Source: Enoplolaimus lenunculus (lineage: Eukaryota; Nematoda; Enoplea; Enoplida; Thoracostomopsidae). From it: DNA of 64,000 bases. The stretch lies in contig JASANG010001630.1 in NCBI GenBank assembly GCA_030248215.1, forward strand, positions 310,001-374,000, written 5' to 3'. The notes under the pieces were generated by a model that had not been told where the DNA came from, searched no databases, and saw only the letters and a program-made list of their open reading frames with translations. A program made the position numbers and the translations under genes. The stretch's first letter is position 1; every line of letters starts with the position of its first letter. Below, one piece after another: positions 39,901 through 42,267 of this stretch.

Positions 39901-40447
39901 CACTTCAACGCTTCGGCTTCGTCGTGCTGAAAAAACGCATGCTGGCGAATACGAAGTTTCAATACGGAACGCGTACGGAGAGGACCTGGCATCCGCTAAA
40001 CTCACCATCACGGGTAAGGATTTCAGCTAATAAGGATTTCAGCTAATAAGGATTTCAGCTAATAAGGATTTCAGCTAATAAGGATTTCAGCTAATAAGGA
40101 TTTCAGCTAATAAGGATTTCAGCTAATAAGGATTTCAGCTAATAAGGATTTCAGCTTTTATGCAGTGTCATGTATGATCCCTTTATCAAAATTTGATTTC
40201 GCGGTACATAACGTTAACAAAACGGCGACTACCGGTTGCTAACACATTCCTAACACTAGGCGACATTATCAACAAAGCGCTGCAGTGTCGATTGTATTGC
40301 CTGTTGTATAAAATTGCATGTTTGTGAGAATATTTTAAGTGTTTAGCTTACTTTAACCAATTTTACCTTGGTTTAGTTTATGTTTATTTTCCAGATCGAG
40401 ACGCGTTAGGTCCAATTTTGATTAAATGGCAAATTTATACAACGTGA
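1..40447 (+). CDS. ttn-1: Titin homologue (TTN-1-like giant muscle protein), 3' part, 47 exons
   Basis: Partial gene entering from the left edge. Exons join in one frame: 1-161, 459-503, 785-953, 1700-2053, 2831-2953, 3372-3578, 4607-4701, 5168-5372, 6236-6423, 6834-6957, 7389-7515, 8205-8380, 8845-9059, 9913-10069, 11086-11184, 11847-11998, 12473-12653, 13392-13584, 14297-14349, 14693-14934, 15601-15717, 16429-16679, 17256-17428, 24679-24822, 25161-25281, 25947-26122, 26409-26487, 27127-27256, 28272-28474, 28841-29139, 29630-29796, 30263-30395, 30833-31000, 31589-31788, 32545-32659, 32881-32952, 33207-33355, 34069-34249, 34667-34802, 35317-35489, 36182-36298, 36664-36864, 37124-37290, 37786-37967, 38291-38399, 39833-40013, 40395-40447. 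This gives 2,486 residues: kinase end, 19 complete Ig domains, one Fn3 and charged linkers. The family are giant sarcomeric scaffolds; this part would be expected at the dense body/M-line side of body-wall muscle. The assignment rests on domain order and on strings remembered from Caenorhabditis TTN-1, such as RWSDDL.PIGRLA and YTDRKGV.RLNIM. Twitchin and UNC-89 fit worse: fewer Igs after the kinase in the former, different order in the latter. Confidence 0.5.
459..953 (+). CDS. ttn-1: ttn-1 exons: regulatory tail after the kinase
   Basis: Two exons. The 45-base exon 459-503 (EEMSEIFEELVEETR) has good splice sites on both sides but is the less certain call. Exon 785-953 encodes SQMETFDTRVPLKQRKDFL, then SRKRWSDDLVPIGRLAKRG, then ALFRRLSMDGVFERDIKMG. 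This Arg-rich strip sits where titin-family kinases have the autoinhibitory tail, and FRRLSMDG resembles a basophilic phosphorylation site. It is the segment most like Caenorhabditis TTN-1 by memory. Donor GTAAGT at 954, phase 1. Inhibition of the kinase by this tail is known for the family and only inferred here. Confidence 0.5.
1262..1462. mobile_element. GC-rich palindromic MITE, family B, copy 1
   Basis: Ends GGGCGGTGCTATACTT and AAGTATAGCGCAACCC are imperfect inverted repeats; inside, runs of CCGTCACC and GGTGACGG pair around a central GTACGTGAG-like core. No coding capacity. Flanking TA suggests a TA target. It sits in intron 954-1699 of ttn-1. Confidence 0.5.
1700..2053 (+). CDS. ttn-1: ttn-1 exon: Ig domain 1 after the kinase
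   Basis: One exon holds a whole I-set Ig domain: HPDYPPKVLQNLKDM at the A strand, core Cys in LECQVDG, Trp in FTWFKNG, and DSGEYTCRASNELGS at strands E-F. A basic linker (KDVDKKVKPQKVTPKEVPEV) follows. It is one of only two Ig domains here not split by an intron. Acceptor AATTTCAG at 1699 and donor GTAAGT at 2054 are both phase 1, the usual phase for exchangeable Ig modules. The intron before it (954-1699) holds a GC-rich inverted-repeat element at 1262-1462. Confidence 0.5.
2174..2523. mobile_element. TA-target MITE, family A, internally shortened copy
   Basis: Starts CTGTAGTGACCGGAGTAA after TA and ends in CCCCCTCTTATTCTGGTCA. The middle matches the other copies (TTATTTGGCCTCTCCAGA; TAGGGATACGAACTCC) but about 100 bp is missing. 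Lies in a ttn-1 intron, no coding capacity. Confidence 0.5.
2831..3578 (+). CDS. ttn-1: ttn-1 exons: Ig domain 2, without core cysteines
   Basis: Exons 2831-2953 and 3372-3578, joined in phase 1. A Pro-rich entry (LWPRPEPKPEEQV) leads to GPPQFLLKLKDQKAKVGDT and, across the intron, TYRPEPTVTWYKDD. The B-strand cysteine is absent (IVHTVT), and the F-strand YxC is replaced by VWRAVGVNQYG. As I recall it, TTN-1 has the same W-x-A form here (GKWKAVGKNAFG), so this looks like an old conserved variant and not decay. I-set domains inside cells do not need the disulphide. Confidence 0.5.
3662..3820. mobile_element. Telomere-core MITE with TTGTACAC ends (family T2)
   Basis: Left TTCTTGTACACTTCCCCATA and right GGGGGAAATGTGTACAAGAG are inverted repeats. 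Core is TTAGGC-like and self-complementary (TTAGACTTAGG; CCTATGCC). A second family distinct from T by its ends. Confidence 0.5.
4607..5372 (+). CDS. ttn-1: ttn-1 exons: Ig domain 3
   Basis: Exons 4607-4701 and about 5168-5372. The first gives IPPGFVIPKFVQPLKDVEV and ILRVKVK; the second AVPVPDIIWYKSGRELEHG, then YRLDYDDDSLEYGLTVQDAY and DDGEYTCVAVNEVG. The second acceptor is weak (TTATTAAG at 5167) and was chosen because it keeps phase 0 and the B-C strand spacing. It could be misplaced by a few codons. No B-strand cysteine. The remembered TTN-1 counterpart shares the ELEHGHHYRL-like string. Donor GTAAGA at 5373, phase 1. Confidence 0.5.
5763..5903. mobile_element. GC-rich palindromic MITE, family B, copy 2
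   Basis: Shares the TGCCGTCCGGCGC and GCGCCGGACGTCATCAAAAG arms and the GTATGGTACGTGAGTAATTC centre with copy 1. One of two copies in the same ttn-1 intron. Confidence 0.5.
6088..6221. mobile_element. GC-rich palindromic MITE, family B, copy 3
   Basis: Left arm GTGCGCTATTC ... CCGTCCGTCACC; right arm GGACGTCATCAAACGTATAG then CGTTACCC. The centre ACGGTATCGTACGTGAGTAC is nearly self-complementary. Its right end lies about 15 bases from the acceptor of the Ig 4 exon. Confidence 0.5.
6236..6957 (+). CDS. ttn-1: ttn-1 exons: Ig domain 4
   Basis: Exons 6236-6423 and 6834-6957. A basic entry (EKKKPPPGEAPKF) is followed by GVCLVCSVTGTPTPTVTW, QKDGKPVTAP and, after a phase-0 intron, EDGLCTLILDHAKREHAGK and YTCHAENSFGS. 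Core Cys, Trp and YxC are all present. The first acceptor (ATTACAG at 6235) lies about 15 bases from the end of an inserted inverted-repeat element (6088-6221), so part of the pyrimidine tract or branch region may come from that insertion. Donor GTACAA at 6958, phase 1. Confidence 0.5.
7001..7101. mobile_element. Telomere-core MITE with GTCGCCCA ends (family T3)
   Basis: Left ATTTGTCGCCCAACG and right CTGTTGGACGACAAGT are inverted. Core TTGGCTTAGGCTTAGCC. A third set of ends around the same core type. Confidence 0.5.
7389..8380 (+). CDS. ttn-1: ttn-1 exons: Ig domain 5, intron inside the Trp codon
   Basis: Exons 7389-7515 and 8205-8380. The intron splits the core tryptophan codon TG|G (phase 2). 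Protein: HFIDPLMDVSTLEGNEI, LECQVVGKPLPQVSW, YKDGVKLFIENRMLSYTDR, KGVVRLNIMKSKLADAGE, YSCEAQNQAGRDYTHCSV. This is the domain closest to TTN-1 as remembered (ENRMLxYTDRKGVxRLNIM). The 689-base intron holds a truncated element at 7738-7963. Donor GTAAAT at 8381, phase 1. Confidence 0.5.
7738..7963. mobile_element. TA-target MITE, family A, truncated copy
   Basis: Begins CTGTAGGGACCCGAGTAAG after TA and matches the first half of copy 9221-9672, ending at TTGGCCCTGGA. The far terminus is lost. Confidence 0.5.
8675..8760. repeat. Small hairpin in ttn-1 intron
   Basis: GAAAACGCTAAGATTGTGAT and GATAGGATTAACGC pair with GTGTTAACCCTATCTCATAG TGTTTTC. Arms about 30 bp with one offset. Lies about 85 bases before the acceptor of the Ser/Pro-linker exon. 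Confidence 0.5.
8845..10069 (+). CDS. ttn-1: ttn-1 exons: Ser/Pro linker and Ig domain 6
   Basis: Exons 8845-9059 and 9913-10069. About 33 residues of Ser/Pro-rich linker (TRLGSPASVRSSPGRASPSA) contain three SP sites with nearby arginines, then KPPSITRPLENATIMERRRT, LSCDVDGIPTPEVEWFKDGK and, after a phase-0 intron, RFLRVYFDGRTATVKIYEAH and GEYTCRVVSPMGTAET. TTN-1, by memory, has an Arg/Ser/Pro stretch in the same place, and vertebrate M-band titin carries KSP phosphorylation sites between Ig domains. Proline-directed phosphorylation is therefore a reasonable inference. Intron 9060-9912 holds a full-length MITE (9221-9672). Confidence 0.5.
9221..9672. mobile_element. TA-target MITE, family A, full-length copy (452 bp)
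   Basis: Flanked by TA on both sides. Left end CTGTAGTGACCCGAATAAG and right end CTTATTCGGATCACTACAG are near-perfect inverted repeats. TA duplication and size fit a Tc1/mariner-mobilised MITE. No open frame of transposase type. Best reference copy for this family. Confidence 0.5.
10083..10188. mobile_element. Telomere-core MITE (family T), short copy in ttn-1 intron
   Basis: AAAGATCAGCGGCGGAACG at the left and TGTTACAGCCCTGTTCTATA CATTGGCC at the right match the termini of the family T elements near 46.8, 56 and 63.4 kb. The core is (TTAGGC)-like: TTAGGCCTACGTTTAGGGT. Confidence 0.5.
10564..11007. mobile_element. TA-target MITE, family A, inverted full-length copy (444 bp)
   Basis: Same element as 9221-9672 in the opposite orientation: left CTGTAGTGACCCGAATAAG, right CTTATTCGGGTCACTGCAG, flanked by TA. 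The two copies sit in neighbouring ttn-1 introns, so they form a large inverted pair across the exon 9913-10069. Confidence 0.5.
11086..12530 (+). CDS. ttn-1: ttn-1 exons: Ig domain 7
   Basis: Exons 11086-11184, 11847-11998 and the start of 12473-12653. Protein: LSTAGTLPKFVKKIEDTYVS, ATFTCLVTGKPKPDVQWQYN, YRMRVWDDGTNSLEIASV and VYSCKAANASGTAHCSATL. Two introns cut this domain, one after the B strand (phase 1) and one just after the F-strand YSCK (phase 0). The middle acceptor (GTTGAAG at 11846) is unusual but gives an uninterrupted consensus CLVTGKPKPDVQW. Intron 11185-11846 carries a 22-bp tandem repeat and an inverted-repeat fragment. Confidence 0.5.
11275..11375. repeat. GCACGTGCAAG inverted-repeat element (family C), fragment
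   Basis: GAGCCTTATTCGCACGTGCA then AAGCTTACGCGTGCAATTTG. Matches the ends of 41238-41516; the right terminus is unclear. Confidence 0.5.
11484..11593. repeat. 22-bp minisatellite, five identical units
   Basis: The unit begins AACTCGAATGATATAATTCA and repeats five times without a visible difference, which points to recent expansion. In intron 11185-11846. Confidence 0.5.
12531..13584 (+). CDS. ttn-1: ttn-1 exons: Ig domain 8, lacking Trp and second Cys
   Basis: The rest of exon 12473-12653 plus 13392-13584. Protein: GIAPGFVQEPPQELVVDEGQ, LEITCDIKGDPKPR and, after a phase-1 intron, VMFMKGEREFQASGNRTKL, then EGDYQVILQNPYGKAVAST. The core tryptophan is Phe (VMFMKG) and the F-strand cysteine is Val (YQVIL). 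The B-strand Cys is kept. The remembered TTN-1 counterpart also lacks YxC (TYTITAEN). The 738-base intron is rich in degenerate telomere-like repeats. Donor GTGAGT at 13585, phase 2. Confidence 0.5.
12685..13215. repeat. Degenerate telomere-like tracts in ttn-1 intron
   Basis: Scattered CTTAAGTC, CTAAGGTG, CCTAAGCATAAG and CTAAGCCTATGC blocks on both strands suggest one or more worn T-type elements. Boundaries cannot be set. Confidence 0.5.
13707..13808. mobile_element. GC-rich palindromic MITE, family B, short copy 4
   Basis: Ends TAGGGTTGCGCTGTACTT and AGTATAGTGCTACCCTA are inverted repeats flanked by TA. The interior keeps GACGTCCGGCGCCGTCC and CCGTCACCGTGCGTCAACCG but is shortened to about 100 bp. 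Confidence 0.5.
14093..14235. repeat. Telomere-like array with one T2-type end
   Basis: Left GTCTTGTACACTTCGCC matches T2; core TTAGGCTTAGGTTTAGG then CCTAAGCATAAGC. Right end diverged. Confidence 0.5.
14297..15650 (+). CDS. ttn-1: ttn-1 exons: Pro/Lys linker and fibronectin type III domain
   Basis: Exon 14297-14349 is a linker (KPQEPSPPKEVAPVAPAK) where TTN-1 has a Lys-rich stretch. Exon 14693-14934 and the start of 15601-15717 give the only Fn3 domain: LPGPPTGEPRIFDIGKTSVK, LAWGKPLSDGGSEIEQYKIE, FRTPDSSTWVERGFTEFTQF, LKENTEYLFRVSARNKVDYG and PPSAVSSAIRT. The Trp of strand B, the Tyr of strand C, the L-x-x-x-T-x-Y-x-F-R-V tyrosine-corner motif and the closing PS are all seen. Introns 14350-14692 and 14935-15600 show only degenerate telomere-like sequence near 15000-15140. 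Confidence 0.5.
15651..16679 (+). CDS. ttn-1: ttn-1 exons: Ig domain 9
   Basis: The rest of exon 15601-15717 and exon 16429-16679. Protein: EKPWITKRLEEVTNVHEGEK, VSLQVDYSGTPIPAIKWTKD, KSFLSLKTAEISDAGVYVCH and VENEAGHVSTQTDV, then a short helical tail KVEKLAKEAEQA. No B-strand cysteine. A Cys lies in the C-C' turn (DGCELAESKRVC). The 711-base intron 15718-16428 shows no recognisable element. Donor GTAAGC at 16680, phase 2. Confidence 0.5.
17256..24822 (+). CDS. ttn-1: ttn-1 exons: Ig domain 10, split by a 7.25-kb intron
   Basis: Exons 17256-17428 and 24679-24822, joined in phase 1. Protein: KRAPEIVLALSDVTARAGQI, KLTARIDAVPKGRVCWYKDG and QAVRPEG, then after the intron RFEILASPNLANRLVIHDAT and DSGIYTVVCQNKSGTAQS. 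B-strand Cys absent; the F-strand Cys is shifted by one (YTVVC). Acceptors are TTTTTAAG (17255) and ATTTTAG (24678). The intron is the longest in the window and carries the satellite and promoter-like cluster described separately. Donor GTAAGT at 24823, phase 1. Confidence 0.5.
17581..17640. repeat. 20-bp minisatellite, three units
   Basis: Unit TGATTGGTATTATATGATCT; the third copy lacks two bases. Near the start of the 7.25-kb intron. Confidence 0.5.
19025..19335. repeat. Possible imperfect foldback in the long intron
   Basis: GGAGAGTTTGGCTT pairs with AAGCCAAACTCACC, and TTCTTGGAGTTAGG with CCTAACGAGTTTTCCAAGAA. Arms are strongly diverged; limits approximate. Confidence 0.5.
20008..20157 (-). 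promoter_or_regulatory. Promoter-like cluster: TATA box and five CCAAT boxes, minus strand
   Basis: Read on the minus strand: CCAAT-type boxes (either orientation) at 20153-20157, 20127-20131, 20111-20115, 20081-20085 and 20039-20043, then GTATATAAGGGCGC at about 20006-20017 and an initiator-like TTCAGTT near 19985. Order and spacing are those of a strong RNA polymerase II promoter such as histone promoters or an element's own promoter. No gene is recognisable downstream (below 19980). I found no matching second copy, so an LTR cannot be shown. Confidence 0.5.
20950..22330. repeat. Diverged satellite, ~179-bp period, about seven units
   Basis: A recurring block with (T)TCGGGGTGGTTTTCTTG, AGCTGAATCGAACGGTACCA, GGAAAAGTGAAAATCGCATT and ATCCGTAAAGCGTGTACAC. 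The GGGGT landmark falls at 21073, 21252, 21431, 21611, 21789, 21965 and, altered, 22130. Spacing is 176-180 for the first five intervals and shorter at the right end. Units differ by perhaps 20-35%, so it is old. The period is close to nucleosome repeat length. Confidence 0.5.
24518..24571. repeat. (AAT)n microsatellite
   Basis: About 17 AAT units with two C interruptions, 107 bases before the acceptor of the Ig 10 exon. Confidence 0.5.
24890..24951. repeat. (ATT)n microsatellite
   Basis: About 20 uninterrupted ATT units, 67 bases after the Ig 10 exon's donor. With the (AAT)n tract it brackets that exon in complementary trinucleotide runs. Confidence 0.5.
25161..26122 (+). CDS. ttn-1: ttn-1 exons: Ig domain 11, intron inside the Trp codon
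   Basis: Exons 25161-25281 and 25947-26122, with the Trp codon split TG|G (phase 2) as in Ig 5 and Ig 16. Protein: HRAPVFTEHLRDQTVDEGSE, VVLQAKVDAEPDPQIVW, FKDGLKLKTTRRMKLTFTED, DTGYYMCSASNPAGSETSQ. B-strand Cys absent, F-strand Cys kept. The TTRRMK.T.TEDN.C.L core resembles the TTN-1 domain TTRRIRQTQDENG as I recall it. Donor GTAATC at 26123, phase 1. Confidence 0.5.
26409..28474 (+). CDS. ttn-1: ttn-1 exons: charged linker and Ig domain 12
   Basis: Exon 26409-26487 is a helical charged linker (ETETTAAARSAKMLEEKGKK). Exons 27127-27256 and 28272-28474 give SSPMFTETPPHNLTSLEGQP, SLACKVKANPPAVLKWFKDG, SLKIVEETPESRTLIIEKLS, GDTAKYTCQAVNEVGKRQTS, then SSDCSASELEELKER. Core Cys, Trp and YxC are all present. 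The last acceptor is GTTTAAG (28271), another AAG acceptor. The 1,015-base intron between the Ig exons holds a full MITE (27359-27846) and a second element ending near 28119. Donor GTAAGC at 28475, phase 2. Confidence 0.5.
26671..26943. repeat. CGACAACTTGTCGG-rich inverted repeat
   Basis: At least eight variants of ACAACT(C/T)GTCG or its complement within 270 bp, including TCGACCGACACC on the left and GGGCGACAACTTGTCGGGTC on the right. G+C-rich compared with the surrounding intron. The ends recall T3 (GTCGCCCA). Probably a palindromic element; limits approximate. Confidence 0.5.
27359..27846. mobile_element. TA-target MITE, family A, copy with internal insertion (488 bp)
   Basis: Left end CTGTAGCAACCCGAATAAG after TA, right end TATTCGGGTCATAACAG. 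About 40 bp more than the full-length copies, apparently between the TTATTTATTTTTAA and AACCCGCCA segments. Lies in the intron splitting Ig 12. Confidence 0.5.
28018..28119. repeat. Family C element, right part
   Basis: GCTTGCATGTGCAAGTTTTG then ACTTACACGTGTAGAATAGG GCTTTAGG. The right end is the inverted counterpart of CCTAAAGCCCTTTTCGCACG at 41238. Confidence 0.5.
28841..29139 (+). CDS. ttn-1: ttn-1 exon: Ig domain 13 in a single exon
   Basis: One exon with a complete domain: SKCAPTIVRHLMDCHAIPGT, SLKCCIRGNPAPEIIWEHNG, TNDRLMVRNGDWCELLIPTV, LGEYHCIARNQCGTAVTN. Doubled Cys in strand B (KCC) and several extra cysteines. The WCELLIPT.R string is similar to WTECRF.KVAEL.SER in TTN-1 as remembered, supporting the position of this domain. 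Acceptor CACCAG at 28840 (phase 2), donor GTCAGT at 29140 (phase 1). Confidence 0.5.
29630..30395 (+). CDS. ttn-1: ttn-1 exons: Ig domain 14
   Basis: Exons 29630-29796 and 30263-30395, phase-0 junction. Protein: PCQPHFIRCLCDVTALIGQT, SLIGQVYGKPDVDITWLHNG, SFSSDVTCVLTIHNLTANDL, GKYVCRASNIHGTAESAAKV. B-strand Cys replaced (LIGQV); Trp and YVC kept. FIRCLCD and SNIHGTA closely resemble FVKCLRD and SNIHGTA in TTN-1 as recalled. Donor GTAAGT at 30396, phase 1. Beyond it the intron has a stretch of the GCCCGTAGCCAG dispersed repeat (30408-30490). Confidence 0.5.
30833..32952 (+). CDS. ttn-1: ttn-1 exons: long charged linker with two incomplete Ig halves
   Basis: Exons 30833-31000, 31589-31788, 32545-32659 and 32881-32952, about 185 residues. 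Exon one starts like an Ig A-B segment (GEPPGFLQGLDEVTIVIEGT) but passes into an acidic stretch (KEEDVAEHTDTVDDDLQSA). Exon two is helical and highly charged (VELQKREQRVEIEKRK). Exon three again begins like an Ig (APSFVRGLEDIELHEGETFE) and stops after KTKHLKR. Exon four is Lys/Glu-rich (QKLEKDTKEKAKPAEAEGK). No C, W or YxC core follows either half, and I see no missing exons in the introns. All junctions hold frame. This is either genuine linker or the remnant of two Ig repeats. Confidence 0.5.
31935..32085. repeat. Telomere-like array, one T2-type end visible
   Basis: GCAGGCTTAGGCTTAAGCTT alternates with CCTAAACCGATGCCTAAG, so the array is inverted around 32000. The right end AAACTGTACAAGAGCCC matches the T2 terminus. 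Lies in the intron of the charged linker. Confidence 0.5.
33207..34249 (+). CDS. ttn-1: ttn-1 exons: Ig domain 15
   Basis: Exons 33207-33355 and 34069-34249, phase-0 junction. Protein: AKVCVPKFVVRPRSKKLIEE, GKSLRLKTAISANPASQVSW, DKNGTVLETGSKYSIYNDGD, DSAFYNCTAVNNEGIATTT. B-strand Cys absent; Trp and YNC present. Intron 33356-34068 has a G/C-run dispersed repeat near 33895-34030 but no gene. Donor GTACGT at 34250, phase 1. Confidence 0.5.
34667..35489 (+). CDS. ttn-1: ttn-1 exons: Ig domain 16, intron inside the Trp codon
   Basis: Exons 34667-34802 and 35317-35489, third case of the TG|G Trp-codon intron. Protein: AREPTFIEVLPGKLEVKSGE, VTVECSVAAYPSPAVTW, YCDKRPIIPGPEVQMSYDGE, NAGRYTCVAKNSAGEARTS. 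Core Cys, Trp and YTC intact. The intron contains a probable inverted-repeat element around 34905-35045. Donor GTACAT follows, phase 1. Confidence 0.5.
34905..35045. mobile_element. Diverged family B-like palindromic element
   Basis: CGTCGTCCGCCATTGTTTG and GACACTGACGGATGGTG recall the CCGTCACC/GGTGACGG arms of family B; the ends are unclear, so this is a weaker assignment. Located in the intron of Ig 16. Confidence 0.5.
35556..35801. mobile_element. ATTCTCAAATG MITE (family D)
   Basis: Left GCGTATTCTCAAATGCATGT AGC, right GCTACACGCATTTGAGAATA TGGG. Internal arms CAGTTAATGATAG and CTAACTGATGATAG also pair. In the intron after Ig 16. Confidence 0.5.
36182..36864 (+). CDS. ttn-1: ttn-1 exons: Ig domain 17
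   Basis: Exons 36182-36298 and 36664-36864, phase-1 junction between strands B and C. Protein: QTPRFKTDLTDVTVNDGQTV, ILEVEVCEGAEPIDVTWYHD, NRVYQLIIADIFPEDAGNYK, CQATNRFGSCETSSDV. Trp and YxC kept. The first acceptor (TTTGCAG at 36181) competes with a nearby TACAG in the same intron end; the chosen one keeps phase. Introns on both sides carry telomere-like sequence. Donor GTACGT at 36865. Confidence 0.5.
36489..36635. mobile_element. Telomere-core MITE (family T2)
   Basis: Left GGCTTTTGTACACTTTCAAC, right GTTGACGTGTACAAGTGCC, inverted. Core ATTGGCTTAGGGTTTGG and TTTAAGCCTAAATCTG. Lies within the intron splitting Ig 17, 28 bases before its acceptor. Confidence 0.5.
37124..37967 (+). CDS. ttn-1: ttn-1 exons: Ig domain 18, without core cysteines
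   Basis: Exons 37124-37290 and 37786-37967, phase-0 junction. Protein: LKPPVIEDLPSELDVDEGGI, VQITGRLLGHPEPRVEWLFK, GKTHTLTIRNVRRSDAGVYM, LNAENSAGVCTGNVQC, then a Ser/Ala linker (SSEHLSSASDAVATAA). Both disulphide positions are non-Cys (QITGRL, YMLNAEN), while Trp and the D-x-G-x-Y turn are kept. Donor GTAAGC at 37968, phase 2. Confidence 0.5.
38115..38224. mobile_element. Telomere-core MITE with GTCGCCCA ends (family T3)
   Basis: Left CAATTTGTCGCCCATC, right CCGTTGGGCGACAAGTTG, inverted. Core GTTAGGATTAGGTTTAGG. In the intron before Ig 19. Confidence 0.5.
38291..40447 (+). CDS. ttn-1: ttn-1 exons: last Ig domain (19) and C-terminal tail with stop
   Basis: Exons 38291-38399, 39833-40013 and 40395-40447. 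Protein: QNPATFLAAPKALTVKRGEP, AVFECAFSGNPTPV, then TVWYKQGKRLESSAAFNITS, HAGEYEVSIRNAYGEDLASA and KLTIT, and the terminal DRDALGPILIKWQIYTT ending at TGA 40445-40447. F-strand Cys is absent (YEVSI). The last exon has a good acceptor (ATTTTCCAG at 40394) and keeps frame, so it is the probable end, though alternative last exons cannot be excluded. Intron 38400-39832 is 1.4 kb and holds a MITE (39463-39712); the last intron starts inside a 16-bp minisatellite. Confidence 0.5.
39463..39712. mobile_element. TACAC(T/A)CAAAA MITE (family E), 250 bp
   Basis: Left TACACTCAAAATAATATTTC TGA and right CAGAAATACTTTTTTGTGTG TA are inverted repeats. The interior is A+T-rich with many TTTCTGA/TCAGAAA pairs. 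In the intron splitting Ig 19. Confidence 0.5.
40015..40155. repeat. 16-bp minisatellite overlapping a splice donor
   Basis: Unit TAAGGATTTCAGCTAA, 8.8 identical copies. The first unit supplies all but the first base of the donor G|GTAAGG of the last Ig exon, and every unit contains TTTCAG, the nematode acceptor consensus. Confidence 0.5.
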
Positions 40448-40528
40448 ACTAAACGAAACGTTGTGACATTGTATTTCGTGCTAACAGTTTTTCGAATATA
40501 TATCATGCCGCAAACAGTTATTTGACCC

Positions 40529-40790
40529 AGTTGGCAACTGGGACGTCAAAAACGACATTTGATGTTCGTGGCAGCCCAAACAACTGCTGGAATACAAACT
40601 AATTTTGATTGGTTGCTCAAGTTTACTATGTTCCAGAGAACTGACTTGCACAGTAATTATTGTGCTTCACCATAATTGCAAACTATAACAGTCCAGCCTA
40701 AACAACCAATCAAAAGCAGATTGTATTCCAGAAGTTCTTTGGGATGCCTCGAACAGCAATTGTAGTTTAGGATGTCCCCGTTGCTAAACT
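40529..40790. mobile_element. Foldback element just past the ttn-1 stop
   Basis: Arms of about 93 bp: CAGTTGGCAACTGGGACGTC and GGCAGCCCAAACAACTGCTG GAATACA on the left match the reverse complement of the right arm ending TGTCCCCGTTGCTAAACTG. About 75 bp separates the arms. It begins 82 bases after TGA, so it would lie in the 3' UTR. Confidence 0.5.
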
Positions 40791-41237
40791 GATGCACATA
40801 GCTGTTTGAGACACGACATATATACTTATATATTTGTTTGTATATATAGAACATACATATAAATAGATATACGCTTACATCTGTGACCAAAAATTTAAGA
40901 TAAGTTCTAATACAAAATTTACATTCCCCGGTCTGCCATGTTTATTTAGCTGCCTACGCTCTCGAAAAATCAATAATTTTCATCTCGTGGCTAGAGCAGT
41001 TTTGTAGAGTTTCCGCTATTTATGTCTACACTTAGTAATTTTTTGGGAATTGACTAGCTCAGCTGAGTTTGTTGACATATCCAAACTGAATTTTATATCC
41101 CTGCACCTGGGTGTAACCGCCACCTTAATTTATTATTTTCATTTATTTTTGCTTTAAATTCTAACAGCATTGTTTTTGGTGCATTTTGGTTTCATTTTTA
41201 GTAGTACAGCTCAATATCTTATTTTACTGAAAATTAC

Positions 41238-41516
41238 CTAAAGCCCTTTTCGCACGTGCAAGTCATTGCTGCGAGAAGTTGCAACTGCAACTTGCACTTG
41301 CAAGTTTTGTTCAAAATCCCATTCGAAAAATTTGCTGCTGCAAATAATCATTAAAAATCGTAGCTAGGAATTTAGTTCACATGTGTGAATAACCATGGAA
41401 GTTCATTGAATTTATTGCAGCCGATTTCTAACTAGGTGATGAAAAGATGCAAGATCTGCGTGCAATTTACAGCTGCGAGTTCTCGTAGCAAAAGCTTGCA
41501 CGTGTCAATAGGGCTT
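41238..41516. mobile_element. Family C element, full-length copy (~280 bp)
   Basis: CCTAAAGCCCTTTTCGCACG TGCAAG on the left pairs with CTTGCACGTGTCAATAGGGC TTG on the right. Non-coding MITE-like unit about 0.8 kb past the ttn-1 stop. Confidence 0.5.
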
Positions 41517-42267
41517 GCGGCTTAAGTGTAACCAATTATTTTTCGAAGCCAAACCGAACTCGATTTCGTTTGTTTATATCCGCTTGCTTATTCTTATAAT
41601 TTTGATTTGTTTTTGTTTAAATTTAATTCCAATTACATTGGTTTTGTTGTGTTTTAGTACAACTCGTCGTTTATTTATTACTGAAATCAGTGTTCGAACG
41701 AATGATTTGCTGTGCATTTATGTTTACTATTACACAACAACGACACTCAGCTCAATATTATGTCGGACGCGTGCCAATAGTGAGCACGCCAATGAACTAA
41801 ACTCAAACATTATACAATATTTGTTGCCGAAATTCAACGATTCGACATTGTACGACCCTGTTCTCATACATTAATACCACGTCACTCGCTAGCAATTAAT
41901 TAAAATGCTGCAATAGTAAGGTTTATTAAGTTTTAGTCTAAATAAGAGTCCATAATCACGTCATACAAGAGTATGCAACTTTTACCCACATTTTTGTGTA
42001 ATACGAAAGTTACCTTAGAGTGTTGCGTGTCGCCCGTCACCAACGTCATATTCTTTGGCGTATACAAGTTGTTTATGTCCGTCAATCAAATATAAGATGG
42101 GTGGGTCAACAAATAAGTTTTGTTTGCGAATAGTAACGTACAAAACGCCTATCATTCCGGGCTCGTAACTAGCTTCAAAAGTTTCCAGTTTAAATGCTAA
42201 AATAGCTATTTTCAATGTACGTGTATGCCATGCAATGTAATCTGTATATTAAAGCTGAACGTCCCAT

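Noticed and set aside
1-40447. Assignment to twitchin (unc-22) or obscurin (unc-89)
   Set aside because: Twitchin has only a handful of Ig domains after its kinase; UNC-89 has a different kinase and Ig order. Nineteen Ig domains with one Fn3 after eight of them fits TTN-1.
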